Positions 8,670 through 16,937 of a stretch of DNA of 64,000 nt are shown here, one piece after another. A model generated the notes under the pieces. The model did no database searches. It was not told the DNA's origin and saw nothing but the letters and a program-made list of their open reading frames with translations. The position numbers and the translations under genes were made by a program. The stretch lies in the NCBI RefSeq assembly GCF_040081925.1, contig NZ_JBEBMF010000001.1, positions 806,001-870,000 of the forward strand. The letters are read 5' to 3'. How positions within the stretch are numbered: the stretch's first letter is position 1; the number at the start of each line of letters is the position of its first letter. The DNA comes from Mesorhizobium_K quangtriensis. GTDB lineage: Bacteria > Pseudomonadota > Alphaproteobacteria > Rhizobiales > Rhizobiaceae.

Positions 8670-9731
8670 TCAGCCGCCGGCCTTGACGCGCTCGAACATC
8701 TTGGCGAGGTCGTCGTTCTGTTTCATCGGGCCGGTGAAGATGGTCGTCTTCAGCATCACCTCCGGATCGTCCGGCAACTGAAGTTCATCGAGCGTCGCCT
8801 TAGGCACCTCTGCGAAGGCCGATTTCATCGAGCTGCCGTAGCCATAGGCCTCGATCAGGTATTTGCCGGCGGCGGCCTCGAGGCGGCTGTTGATGAAGTC
8901 GTAGGCAAGGTCGACGTTCTTGGCGTCCTTGAGCAGGACGAAGCCGCAGGACCAGGTCAGCATCCCTTCCTTCGGCTTCATGAACTCGACGGAGACGCCC
9001 TGCTTTTTCAACGAGGTGGCCGACGCATTCCACGTCATGGCGGCGACCAGCGCACCGCTGGCCAGCGACTGCTCGACCGATGTCATGTCGGTCGTATAGG
9101 CGGACAGCAGCGGGCGCTGCTCGCGCAGCTTCTCGGCGACCTTGTCCATTTCCTCCGGCGTCATGTCGAAGGGATTGACGCCCGCAAGGATTGCCGCGAC
9201 CAACGGCGTGTCGTGCACCGCGTCGATGGTGGCGAGGCGGCCCGCATACTGCTTGTCCCACAGCATGTTCCAGCTCATCTCGGGGTTCTCGATCAGGTCG
9301 GTGCGGTAGAGGATCGACGTGTTGCCCCAGTCCCACGGCACCATCCAGACCTTGCCGTCGCCGGCCTGGATGTCGGGCAGGTCCTTGAACACCGGGAAGA
9401 TGGAGTCCCAGTTCTTGATCCTCGACGTGTCGATCGGCTGCAGCAGGCCTTCCTTGTTCCAGCGCGCGACCTTGTCGTAGCAGGGATGTGCGACATCGGG
9501 GCGGAAGCCGGCCTTGACCTTGGTGAAGGCGTCGTCGTCGTCGCCGAACATCGTGGCTTCCACACCATCGGGATGCGCGGCGAGGAAGCCCGGATTGAAC
9601 TCCGGCAGTTCGTAGCCGGACCATGTGAAGTACTGGAGCTTCTCCTGCGCCAGCGCCGGCAGGGCGGTGGCCAGAAGCAGCGTCGCTCCGGCCAGCATGG
9701 GCAGGCTTTTGCGGTTGAAGGTGTGGGTCAT
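8670..9731 (-). CDS. Periplasmic amine-binding protein (PotD-like), set B
   Basis: 353 residues with a classical signal peptide (KSLPMLAGATLLLATALPALA before QEKLQYFTW). The mature part follows the PotD pattern: FTWSGYELPEF near the start, then DVAHPCYDKVARW, then WMVPWDWGNTSILYRTD. The ATG at 9731 has AGGAGA upstream, so the 11 extra codons in the open frame before it are not used. It is the third gene of the set B operon after two permeases, delivers substrate to them and ends just before a 10-bp stem-loop. Ligand unknown; a polyamine or related amine is the family expectation. Confidence 0.9.
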   Translation of the reverse strand: MTHTFNRKSLPMLAGATLLLATALPALAQEKLQYFTWSGYELPEFNPGFLAAHPDGVEATMFGDDDDAFTKVKAGFRPDVAHPCYDKVARWNKEGLLQPIDTSRIKNWDSIFPVFKDLPDIQAGDGKVWMVPWDWGNTSILYRTDLIENPEMSWNMLWDKQYAGRLATIDAVHDTPLVAAILAGVNPFDMTPEEMDKVAEKLREQRPLLSAYTTDMTSVEQSLASGALVAAMTWNASATSLKKQGVSVEFMKPKEGMLTWSCGFVLLKDAKNVDLAYDFINSRLEAAAGKYLIEAYGYGSSMKSAFAEVPKATLDELQLPDDPEVMLKTTIFTGPMKQNDDLAKMFERVKAGG

Positions 9732-9760
9732 GCTCGTTCTCCTCTTTCGGTTTGTTGTTG

Positions 9761-10591
9761 TCATGCGGTTGTGGGAATCGCGCGTCTTGCGCCTGCGGCA
9801 AGGCCGCGCCGGCGCAGCAATTCGGCCGCCGTCGCGATCAGGATGGAGCCGGCCAGGATGACCGTCCCGAGCGCCATGACGGTGGGCAGCGACTTCGGGA
9901 AGCGCAACTGCGCCCAGATGTAGAGCGGCAGCGTCGGCTCGGTGCCGGCGAGAAAGAAGGCGACGATGAACTCGTCGAAGGAAATCAGGAACGCCAGCAT
10001 GAAGGCCGAGCCGATGGCCGGCAGGCTGAGCGGCAACATCACCCGCCGGAAGGTGGCGAAATCCGACGCACCGAGATCGAGCGCGGCTTCCGGGATGCTC
10101 TTCGGGATGGCGCTGAAGCGGCCGCGCATGATCACCACCGTCGTCGGCAGGGCGACAAGGATGTGGCCGAACACGATCGCTGTGCGCGACGGGCCGATGC
10201 CGATAAGATTGATCAGGATGAGGAGCGCGATGCCGACGATGACGCCGGGGATGAGGATCGGCAGGCGCGCGAGGTTCGAGATCGCGGTGGAAAGGGAGGA
10301 GCGGCCGTAGAGGTCGGCATAGGCGATGGTGATGCCGCAGAGCGTCGCCGCCGAGGCGGCGACAAAGCCGACCATCAGGCTGTTGGCGAACGCGCCTGAC
10401 AGCGCCGAATTGCCGAGCAGGGTTCCGTACCAGGCGGTGGTGAAACCCTGCAGCGGGAAGGCCGCCTGGATCGAGTCGTTGAAGGAAAAGATCGGGATCA
10501 GCGACACGGGCAAGTACAGGAACAGGATGTAGACGAGCACGTAGAGACCGAGCCAGCGGCCTGCGTTGGATGATGCCGACGCGCCGCTCAT
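9761..10591 (-). CDS. ABC importer permease, PotC-like, set B
   Basis: Inner-membrane permease of 276 residues with six hydrophobic stretches and the coupling loop EAALDLGASDFATFRRV in the second half. Its ATG overlaps the stop of the PotB-like gene by 4 bases (ATGA). It forms the translocation pore with that subunit and docks on the set B ATPase. The last residues are polar and arginine-rich, as expected for a cytoplasmic tail. Confidence 0.92.
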   Translation of the reverse strand: MSGASASSNAGRWLGLYVLVYILFLYLPVSLIPIFSFNDSIQAAFPLQGFTTAWYGTLLGNSALSGAFANSLMVGFVAASAATLCGITIAYADLYGRSSLSTAISNLARLPILIPGVIVGIALLILINLIGIGPSRTAIVFGHILVALPTTVVIMRGRFSAIPKSIPEAALDLGASDFATFRRVMLPLSLPAIGSAFMLAFLISFDEFIVAFFLAGTEPTLPLYIWAQLRFPKSLPTVMALGTVILAGSILIATAAELLRRRGLAAGARRAIPTTA

Positions 10592-11469
10592 GTGCGGCTC
10601 CCGAAGCGCCGGTCGGCGCCGCGCGCGATGAGCACGACGCAGAGGATGACCAGCATGACGGCGACTGCGAGCGCTGCGCCGAACGGCCAGTCGTTCGCCT
10701 TGCCGAACTGCGCCTGGATGAGCGAGCCGATCATGGTGCTGGACGGTCCGCCGACGAGGGCAGGGGTGACATAGTCGCCGACGGTCGGCACGAAGACGAC
10801 GAGGGCGGCTGCCAGCACGCCCGGCATGGAGCAGGGCAGAATGACGCGCCTGAATACGGTCCAGGGTTTCGCGCCGAGATCAGCTGCCGCTTCCATTTGA
10901 GACCGGGGGATCGTTTCCAGCGCCACGTAGATTGGCAGGATGGCGAAGGCCGCATAGGCATGCGCCAGCGTGACGACCACGGCCGCCGGCGTGTTGAGGA
11001 ACGCCAGCGTCGGCTCCGACAGGATGCCGCTGCCGACCAGCGCCGAGTTGAGGACGCCGTTGTAGGCGAGCACGACCTTCCAGGCGAAGACGCGCAGGAG
11101 ATAACTCGTCCAGAACGGCAGGGTCACGAGGAACAGGATCAGGCCGCGGCGCTGGCCGGCATGAAAGGCGAGATAATAGGCGACGGGGTAGGCGGTGGCG
11201 ACTGTCGCCACGGTTACGAGCGCCGCGATCGTCAGCGAGCGCAGCGTGACCGTACAGTTGAGCGGGTCGGTGGCCACCGAGAGCAGATTGGCAAGTGTGA
11301 AGCCGGCGCCGAGCAGCGAACCGTCATTTATGCGGAACGCGAGGAAGACGACCAGCCCGAGCGCGAAGAGGACGAGGAAAAGCGTGACGACCGCGCCGGG
11401 CAGCAGCAACGCGAAACGGAAGCCCGCTTCGGTGCGCGATGAGTCCGTCCTAGTGATGACGGCGTCCAT
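10588..11469 (-). CDS. ABC importer permease, PotB-like, set B
   Basis: Inner-membrane permease of 293 residues. A first membrane segment (about 18-45) precedes a periplasmic loop; the coupling loop EAAADLGAKPWTVFRRVILP lies near residues 195-214. It is the first transporter gene of set B, and a 14-bp palindrome (11510-11523) lies 41 bases upstream of its ATG. The amine-oxidase-like gene ends 67 bases upstream, so this gene may be read both from its own promoter and from the oxidase promoter. Confidence 0.91.
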   Translation of the reverse strand: MDAVITRTDSSRTEAGFRFALLLPGAVVTLFLVLFALGLVVFLAFRINDGSLLGAGFTLANLLSVATDPLNCTVTLRSLTIAALVTVATVATAYPVAYYLAFHAGQRRGLILFLVTLPFWTSYLLRVFAWKVVLAYNGVLNSALVGSGILSEPTLAFLNTPAAVVVTLAHAYAAFAILPIYVALETIPRSQMEAAADLGAKPWTVFRRVILPCSMPGVLAAALVVFVPTVGDYVTPALVGGPSSTMIGSLIQAQFGKANDWPFGAALAVAVMLVILCVVLIARGADRRFGSRT

Positions 11470-11509
11470 GGTCCCGCCCGGTCAGAAAATTGAAATGCAG
11501 ACAGATTTC

Positions 11510-11523
11510 TTCACATTTGTGAA
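11510..11523. promoter_or_regulatory. Candidate operator, 14-bp palindrome (copy 1)
   Basis: Perfect inverted repeat TTCAC-ATTT-GTGAA just upstream of the set B PotB-like gene. A related palindrome (TTCAC-GAAT-ATGAA, 12855-12868) lies upstream of the oxidase gene. Shared half-sites at both promoters suggest one regulator, most simply the XRE-cupin protein in the same operon. Confidence 0.6.
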
Positions 11524-11536
11524 ACTGTCAAGCGGA

Positions 11537-12814
11537 TTACCGCTCAAGCGCATCCAGCGTGCGATACCAGGTGATCGCGGCGGCGACGCCGAGTTGCCGG
11601 AATGCATGGAACGGTATCGGCCGGATCGGCGTCAGCGGGAACGGCAGCGAAGCGGGATCGCCGGTCAGCAGGTGGTCCGCGAGGTGTTTGCCGAGCGATG
11701 TCATCAGCCCGACGCCGCGCCCCTGGCACCCGACCACGGCGATCAACCCCGGTTCCGGCGAATGGATGTGCGGAAGGTGATCGGGCGTGACCGCGACGCG
11801 GCCGAACCAGCGCTTTTCGATCGGAATGCCGGCGAGGAACGGGTAGAGGCGCACCATGGCGTGTCGCAGATGCGCCCAATCGCCTTCGTGTCGCGGCAGC
11901 GACATGCGCCCACGCCCGCCGAGAATGAAACGCCCGTCCGGCGTCTTGCGATAATAGACGAGAATACGTCGGGAGTCTGAGACGGCCTGGCCCTCGGGCA
12001 GGATGGCGCTCGCAATACCGGCCGGGAGGACTGCGGTCGCGATTTGAAAGGAATGCAGGGGGACGATGGTGCGGGCAAGGCCCGGGACCAGACCGTCGCT
12101 GTAGGCGTTGGTAGCGACGACGACGGATGTGGCCTTGAGCTCGACGCCGCTGCTGGTAGAAATTCGCCACGCGCCGCCTTCCTGCCGGAGCTTTGTCGCC
12201 TGTTGCTGTTCGGCGATGCCGACGCGTGCTGCCGCCGCGATGCGCGCAAGTTCGGTCGTGAAGGAGAGGGGATCGATCACGCCCGCGCGGCGGTCAAGCC
12301 AGCCGCCGAGGTAACCACTGGTGCCGGTCAGGGCGGCGATCCCTGCGCTGTCGAGCAGCCGGACGTCTGCGCCGCGCAGACGCCACTGCCTGTCGCGGGC
12401 TTCGGCGTTCTTCAAGGCGGTCTGTGTATGCGCTGCCTGAATCCAGCCATTGCGGGTGAAGGGAACGGCAAGGCGCTCGTTGGCGATCAGGTCGAAGACG
12501 CTATCGGCCGTGGACGCCGCGAACCGCACCAAAGCCTTGCCGGCTTCTGGCCCGAAATGCTCCAGAAGCCAGTCGGGATCGTATTTGAGGCCGGGTATGA
12601 CCTGACCGCCATTGAGGCCGGAAGCGCCTTCGCCGATAAGTCTGGCTTCGAGCACCTGTACCGAGAGACCGGAGCGCGCCGCATGCAAGGCGGTCGACAG
12701 GCCAAGGATTCCGCCCCCGATGACAACGACATCGAACAGGCGATTGCCTTCGAGGTCAGGTCCGAACGAAAGCGCGGACCCGGAAGGCCGCCATACTGAC
12801 TCTGTGAAGCGCAC
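11537..12814 (-). CDS. FAD-dependent amine oxidoreductase (DAO family, gamma-glutamylputrescine oxidase-like)
   Basis: About 425 residues. The FAD-binding Rossmann motif VVVIGGGILGLSTALHAARSG lies near residues 28-50, followed by the GASGLNGGQV segment typical of the PuuB/OrdL branch of the DAO family; a second nucleotide motif VVGCQGRGVGLMTSLGKHLA is near the C-terminus. Such enzymes oxidise C-N bonds of secondary amines with FAD. GTG 12814 has GAGGA 7 bases upstream; TTG 12817 is an alternative. The gene heads the set B importer operon, so the substrate is probably the imported amine or its gamma-glutamyl form. Confidence 0.85.
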   Translation of the reverse strand: MRFTESVWRPSGSALSFGPDLEGNRLFDVVVIGGGILGLSTALHAARSGLSVQVLEARLIGEGASGLNGGQVIPGLKYDPDWLLEHFGPEAGKALVRFAASTADSVFDLIANERLAVPFTRNGWIQAAHTQTALKNAEARDRQWRLRGADVRLLDSAGIAALTGTSGYLGGWLDRRAGVIDPLSFTTELARIAAAARVGIAEQQQATKLRQEGGAWRISTSSGVELKATSVVVATNAYSDGLVPGLARTIVPLHSFQIATAVLPAGIASAILPEGQAVSDSRRILVYYRKTPDGRFILGGRGRMSLPRHEGDWAHLRHAMVRLYPFLAGIPIEKRWFGRVAVTPDHLPHIHSPEPGLIAVVGCQGRGVGLMTSLGKHLADHLLTGDPASLPFPLTPIRPIPFHAFRQLGVAAAITWYRTLDALER

Positions 12815-12823
12815 CAAAACATC

Positions 12824-12853
12824 CTCGTGCTATCTGGAAATTCATAGCACGAG
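12824..12853. promoter_or_regulatory. 10-bp inverted repeat over the oxidase leader
   Basis: Perfect arms CTCGTGCTAT (12824-12833) and ATAGCACGAG (12844-12853) separated by exactly 10 bases, so the arm centres are two helical turns apart. It begins about 10 bases upstream of the oxidase start and covers its ribosome site. It could be an operator, or an mRNA hairpin hiding the ribosome site; the sequence does not decide between them. Confidence 0.6.
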
Positions 12854-12854
12854 T

Positions 12855-12868
12855 TTCACGAATATGAA
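12855..12868. promoter_or_regulatory. Candidate operator, 14-bp palindrome (copy 2)
   Basis: TTCAC-GAAT-ATGAA, matching the perfect palindrome at 11510-11523 in both half-sites except one base. It lies immediately beyond the 10-bp inverted repeat in front of the oxidase gene. The assignment to the XRE-cupin regulator is inference. Confidence 0.45.
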
Positions 12869-12902
12869 GAGCTGTACGTTTCAGATGGTCGCTGGCCGGG
12901 TT

Positions 12903-14108
12903 TCAGTCGTCCAGCGTGGCCGCCAGCACGGCGATTTTGCAGCCGATGACATATTCCGGGACGTTCACGTATTCCTTGACGGTGTGGATTTCCGCCTGTC
13001 CCGCCGAGATGGTGACGGTCGGAATGCCTGCCTTGTCGAGCCAGTTGGCATCGAGGCCGCCATTCGAGAAAACGTGGTTTGGCGTGATGCCGAGGATGCC
13101 GAGCGCGCGATCGGCGCGCTTTACGACGGCCTCGTCTTCCTTCAGGCGGAAGGGCGGGTAGGAGGTGGTGCGGGTGAACTTCACGACGGCTGTCTCGCCG
13201 CCGCTGTCCTTGACCTCCGCGCCGGCCTTCTCGAACGCGGCGCGATAGCCCTCGGCGATCTCGACCGCGAAGGCGGCATCCGGGCTGCGGGCCTCACCCT
13301 TGAGCCAGGCGTAGTCGGTGACGACATTGGTGGCGTCGCCGGCGGCCACCGCGCCGTCCTTGCCACCGAAGATCCCGACATTGCTGCTGCCGAAGTGGTC
13401 GCCCTTGACCACCTTGCCGAACCAGCCGGCCTTGCGCGCCTCGACGAGGCCGATCGACGCGACCATGGTGGCGGAGATGCCCTTCTCGGGCGCCACGCCA
13501 GCATGAGACGCCTTGCCGGTGATCTCGACCTCCCAGTTCTCCTGTCCGACCGCACCGATGATCAGGTCGGCCGGCTTCTGGCCGTCGATGTTGATGCACA
13601 TTGCAACGTCGCCAAGATCCTTCGCGTTCATCTCGCGCGCGCCGTGAAGGCCGCTTTCCTCGCGCACCGTGAAGAGGAAGGTGAGCGGCGGGTGCGGCAG
13701 CTTGTGCTTGATGAGGGTTTCGGCAACGGTCACCAGTACCGCGCAACCGGTACGGTTGTCGCCGCCAAGGGCCGTATTCCCTTCGGAGACGATTTTGTCG
13801 CCATCACGCTTCGGGACCGCGCCTGCGCAAAGTGGCACGGTGTCGAGATGGCAGGAGAACAGAATGCCCGGTCCCGGCCTTGTGCCGGGCAGAGTCGCGA
13901 TGAGGTTGCCGGTTTCTGTCGGAACAGGAATCCGCTTGTTGACATCATCGAAGCGGATGTTCGCTGCCGGGACCCCAGCCTTCTCGAGCGCCTTGCGAAC
14001 CGCTTCGGCGATCTTCGCCTCCTTGCCGGTTACGCCTTCAACGGCAAGAAGATGCATGAGGAGGTCGACAGCCTTTTCTCCATCGACCAGATCGGCGGCA
14101 TTGCTCAT
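12903..14108 (-). CDS. M20 family metallopeptidase, peptidase T-like
   Basis: 401 residues with the full dinuclear zinc site of the M20B group: H87 and D89 in CHLDT, bridging D117 in LGGDNRTG, catalytic E150 and metal E151 in REESGLHGA, an aspartate in INIDGQ and a C-terminal histidine in AEIHTVKEYV. A lid/dimerisation domain lies between about 205 and 310. Peptidase T removes the N-terminal residue of tripeptides in the cytoplasm. The gene stands alone: its neighbour toward 12814 shares the strand but is preceded by its own operator-like repeats. Length is typical. Confidence 0.88.
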   Translation of the reverse strand: MSNAADLVDGEKAVDLLMHLLAVEGVTGKEAKIAEAVRKALEKAGVPAANIRFDDVNKRIPVPTETGNLIATLPGTRPGPGILFSCHLDTVPLCAGAVPKRDGDKIVSEGNTALGGDNRTGCAVLVTVAETLIKHKLPHPPLTFLFTVREESGLHGAREMNAKDLGDVAMCINIDGQKPADLIIGAVGQENWEVEITGKASHAGVAPEKGISATMVASIGLVEARKAGWFGKVVKGDHFGSSNVGIFGGKDGAVAAGDATNVVTDYAWLKGEARSPDAAFAVEIAEGYRAAFEKAGAEVKDSGGETAVVKFTRTTSYPPFRLKEDEAVVKRADRALGILGITPNHVFSNGGLDANWLDKAGIPTVTISAGQAEIHTVKEYVNVPEYVIGCKIAVLAATLDD

Positions 14109-14546
14109 GACTACATCTCCCTCACTTGCATTTGTTCTTTGGGTTGCTCGACCTGGCGTCCAGATGAGAAATTCCGCCCGGCTTGCCCGGGCGCGCCGTC
14201 ATCGTCGCGGCACGTCAGCGATGCTGCCGAGCTTTGAATAGAACTTTCGGCATTAAAAATTGAACCCGGACAGCGATCCCAGCCAAAGCACGGGACTGCC
14301 AGACGGTTGGCTTTCTCTAACGAGAATACTCATATTTTTTCTTGCGCGACAACAATTACGGCGCCTCCGCCGTACGATTTAATGATCGCATGGATTGCGG
14401 CTGGCGCTCTTTCATCCTATCGATTGGCCGCGTGGCTGCGGGCAAGTAGTTTCTTCTGGAAAAGCTTGCCTTGTCGCTATGTCCATCGGAGTTGCGGCCC
14501 ATCCGGATGTGCGCCGCGCTTGTGTTAAAACGGGAAAAACACGGCC
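14109..14546. other. Intergenic region, no gene seen
   Basis: The stretch is relatively AT-rich around 14240-14390 and must hold the promoters of the divergent peptidase and lipoprotein genes. I see no credible open frame with a ribosome site. One perfect stem-loop, TACGGCG-CCTC-CGCCGTA, occupies 14357-14374; its role is unknown. Confidence 0.6.
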
Positions 14547-14798
14547 ATGAAGAAGACCTTGATTGCTCTTTCGCTCGTCGGCGCGCTTGCAGGCTGCACC
14601 ACGACCGAGCGCGACGTGGTGACGGGCGCGGCGGTGGGTACCGCAGTCGGCCTGGCAGCGGGCGGAGATGCAGGCAGCGCGGCTATCGGCGCGGCTGCCG
14701 GTGCGGCCGGCGGCCTGCTGGTCCGCAACCTGCGCAACGGCTATTGCGAATACCGCAATCCGAACACCGGGCAGCTCTACACGGCCCGTTGCAACTAG
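14547..14798 (+). CDS. Small glycine-zipper lipoprotein
   Basis: 83 residues. The N-terminus MKKTLIALSLVGALAGC is a lipoprotein signal with lipobox LAGC and the lipidated cysteine at 17. A glycine/alanine-rich zipper follows (about 27-56, alternating GAAVGTAVGLAAGG and GAAAGAAGG), a pattern of envelope proteins that insert or oligomerise in the outer membrane. The tail holds two cysteines (CEYRNPNTG and the near-terminal RCN). GGGAAA lies upstream of the ATG. No function beyond an envelope lipoprotein can be read. A strong terminator follows. Confidence 0.8.
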   Translation: MKKTLIALSLVGALAGCTTTERDVVTGAAVGTAVGLAAGGDAGSAAIGAAAGAAGGLLVRNLRNGYCEYRNPNTGQLYTARCN

Positions 14799-14824
14799 AT
14801 CATCTGACCGCTTAATCGGACGAT

Positions 14825-14847
14825 TCCGGGGCTGAGTTAGCCCCGGA
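14825..14847 (+). terminator. Rho-independent terminator-like hairpin after lipoprotein gene
   Basis: Perfect 9-bp stem TCCGGGGCT / AGCCCCGGA with loop GAGTT, 26 bases past the lipoprotein stop. A short TTTT lies about ten bases downstream. Confidence 0.7.
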
Positions 14848-15052
14848 CAGGACTTTTACGGCGTAAATTCCCAGACGAATTCGCCGACATTTCCTTAATA
14901 TGTCTTTTGAAGCATGACATTGGAATCCCGTGTGGTCGTCGTATGACGGACACATGCGAAGGCTACGCAGTGACTGGTGGCCACGAAAGCAGGAAGTGAC
15001 TGCGACACTCCTGTCAACACGAAATGAATTAATCAACTGATGGAGAAATACA

Positions 15053-15430
15053 GTGCTGTTTGAGGGCGGTTTTACTTTCACCAACTTCCTGGTGGATGTC
15101 TTTGTCATCTTCCTGTTCGTGATGTGGTTCTGGCTGCTGATCACGGTGTTCAGCGATCTGTTCCGCCGCAAGGACATTTCAGCGGGCGGCAAGATTCTGT
15201 GGCTGATCGTGCTTGTCGTGCTGCCCTATCTTGGCGTGTTCGCTTACCTCCTGACCCAATCCGGGAACATGGCCGAGAGGAGCGAGGCGGACGCCAAGAA
15301 GGCGCGTGAGGATCTGCGCGAGATTGTCGGCTTCAGCGTGGCTGACGAAATCACCAAGCTCGACCAGCTCAAGGCTTCCGGCTCGATCACCGCCGCGGAA
15401 TATTCCAAACTGCGCGCCAAGCTGGTCTGA
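15053..15430 (+). CDS. PLDc_N-like membrane protein with SHOCT domain
   Basis: 125 residues starting at GTG, with TGGAG about 8 bases upstream. Two membrane segments (about 10-36 and 48-68; WLLITVFSDLFRRKD between them, then LVVLPYLGVFAYLLTQ) match the short phospholipase D N-terminal-like domain found in small membrane proteins. The C-terminal 30 residues, ITKLDQLKASGSITAAEYSKLRAKLV, are a SHOCT oligomerisation motif. No enzyme domain is present despite the family name. A terminator follows directly, so it is likely monocistronic. The role is unknown; such proteins are often stress-linked, which is not shown here. Confidence 0.8.
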   Translation: MLFEGGFTFTNFLVDVFVIFLFVMWFWLLITVFSDLFRRKDISAGGKILWLIVLVVLPYLGVFAYLLTQSGNMAERSEADAKKAREDLREIVGFSVADEITKLDQLKASGSITAAEYSKLRAKLV

Positions 15431-15459
15431 ACCGACCGCCTTACAGAAAATCAAAGAAA

Positions 15460-15490
15460 GCCTGCCACGAAATCCGTGGCGGGCTTCCTT
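15460..15490 (+). terminator. Rho-independent terminator
   Basis: Stem GCCTGCCACG / CGTGGCGGGC with one G-T pair and a short loop, followed by TTCCTT, 30 bases after the stop of the gene at 15053-15430. Confidence 0.75.
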
Positions 15491-15586
15491 ACGCCTGGGG
15501 CATCGGGTGCGCCCAGGCAATTCGAGCCGAAGCGGAGCCATTGTCGACCAAGTTGATCGATGCGGGGCAGACTGATATCTGGGGGC

Positions 15587-15913
15587 ATGCTGCTTCGCCT
15601 CGCCTACGTATCCCGTCTCAATTCGGACATGACTGAAGAGCGTATCGCTGAAATGATCGAGGCGGCCGCGTCAGCCAACGCCAGTCACGATGTGACCGGC
15701 GTCATAGCCCTTGAGGGCCTTCGAGTCTGCCAGGTCATCGAAGGCGACGGCGCGGACATCGACCGTCTGTTCGACAACATCCGCGCAGATCCGCGCCATG
15801 CCGAAGTCATCGAGCTTGACCGCGCGGAAGTCTCCACTCGGCGCTATCCGGAATGGTCAATGGTCCGCCTGCCGATGGTCGATATGGTGCTGCACGCCTA
15901 CGCGGTGCTTTAG
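15587..15913 (+). CDS. Short BLUF-domain blue-light sensor
   Basis: 108 residues from ATG 15587, which has GGGGG just upstream (an in-frame ATG at 15560 has no such site). The domain shows the BLUF hallmarks: the tyrosine in LRLAYVSR, the asparagine before HDVTGVI, the glutamine in VCQVIEG, and the DPRH and WSMVRL segments. Tyr, Asn and Gln form the flavin hydrogen-bond network that shifts on blue light. There is no output domain, so it must act through a partner protein. No obvious partner is adjacent: the next genes are convergent SHOCT and DUF6325 proteins. Confidence 0.88.
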   Translation: MLLRLAYVSRLNSDMTEERIAEMIEAAASANASHDVTGVIALEGLRVCQVIEGDGADIDRLFDNIRADPRHAEVIELDRAEVSTRRYPEWSMVRLPMVDMVLHAYAVL

Positions 15914-16013
15914 AACAGCCATACTCAACGCGACCGCGATCGGAGCAAGGCGTGTCGCGCTCGCGGTAGGCAGTCTTCTTTCGAAACCGGTTCAGAGGTT
16001 CAGAAGACAGCCC

Positions 16014-16316
16014 TTAGCCCAGAATACGGGCCTTCTGCGCCGCGAACTCTTCCTCGGTGAGGATGCCTTGCTGTTTCAGCTCGGCAAGCTGCTTGAGCTG
16101 CTCGATGGCGTCTGGAGCCAGGCCGGCTGCAGGGGTAACAGCGGCGGCCGGAGCGGCACCTGCCGGTGGCGGTGCCGCTGGCGCTGCCTTGGCAGCCTGG
16201 CGTCCGGCAACGGCGCCGGATACCGCAGTGGCGGTGCCGGCGATGACGGCAGTGCGGGCAGCGGTGTGGGCGGCTCGCCCGATGAGGCTCGGACGATTGC
16301 GACGCGATCCAAACAT
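16014..16316 (-). CDS. SHOCT-domain protein
   Basis: 100 residues. A basic N-terminus (MFGSRRNRPSLIGRAAHTAARTAV) leads into an alanine/proline-rich linker (about 40-68) and a C-terminal SHOCT motif (AIEQLKQLAELKQQGILTEEEFAAQKARIL, about 70-99). The middle hydrophobic alanine/valine stretch could contact the membrane. It lies 15 bases after the DUF6325 gene and probably shares its transcript; SHOCT/DUF6325 pairs are commonly neighbours. The function of the pair is unknown. Confidence 0.78.
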   Translation of the reverse strand: MFGSRRNRPSLIGRAAHTAARTAVIAGTATAVSGAVAGRQAAKAAPAAPPPAGAAPAAAVTPAAGLAPDAIEQLKQLAELKQQGILTEEEFAAQKARILG

Positions 16317-16331
16317 GTCAGTCTCCTTGAT

Positions 16332-16796
16332 CTAGCTGCGGACAGCCTTGCCGGCTTCGATGAGCGCGGCGCGAGCCTCTACCGCGACATCGTGCGGAAT
16401 CCTCTCGGCCAGCAGCAACTGGCCGTTGGCCTTGCGCAGGGCGGTGGCGAAACGGTCGAGCCAGAGGTGTTCGACCAGGATCGAGGCAGCGGTCTGGCCG
16501 GGATCGATGTCGTCCGCGATCTCCATGAGGTCGCCCTCGCTGAGCAAGCCGACGGGTTCGCCGGCGAGTGCGTGGATCGCCTCGCCAAGCTCCTTGCTCA
16601 GTTCCTGCGCCTCCAGCACGGTGACCGTTCCGTCGGCGAGCTTGCTGACGAAGGCCAGGTCGACGATGCGGACCATACCGCTGTCGGCGAGTTCTCCCAG
16701 AGCGCCCAGTATGTCACCCTCGAAAGCGTCGCCCTCGAAAGCAATGAGGACGAGTTCGAGTGGGCTGAGGCGTGAACTGGATAAGGGCGGCAGCAT
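16332..16796 (-). CDS. DUF6325-family protein
   Basis: 154 residues, acidic, with no signal or membrane segment. The start SPLELVLIAFEGDAFEGDILGALGELADSGMVRIVDLAFVSKLADGTVTVLEAQE is characteristic of DUF6325, a short alpha/beta family of unknown function. ATG 16796 has GGAG about 6 bases upstream. It precedes the SHOCT gene by 15 bases. Nothing in the sequence suggests a catalytic centre; a regulatory or structural partner role for the SHOCT protein is only a guess. Confidence 0.7.
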   Translation of the reverse strand: MLPPLSSSRLSPLELVLIAFEGDAFEGDILGALGELADSGMVRIVDLAFVSKLADGTVTVLEAQELSKELGEAIHALAGEPVGLLSEGDLMEIADDIDPGQTAASILVEHLWLDRFATALRKANGQLLLAERIPHDVAVEARAALIEAGKAVRS

Positions 16797-16937
16797 CGAC
16801 GTCTCCTGTTTCTAGGCCTGTCGGGAACTTCGATGTTGAGCCAGAAATTCCTGACGGCGGTATGACATTCTTTCGGAAATCGTCTGCAATGCCCGGCGGG
16901 CGCAAGACAGCAGTCGGCCGAGCGTCCCAAAGCGAAC

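Noticed and set aside
14307..14528. 73-codon open frame in the intergenic region before the lipoprotein gene
   Set aside because: No ribosome site, no recognisable domain and it ends just before the lipoprotein start; could be chance.
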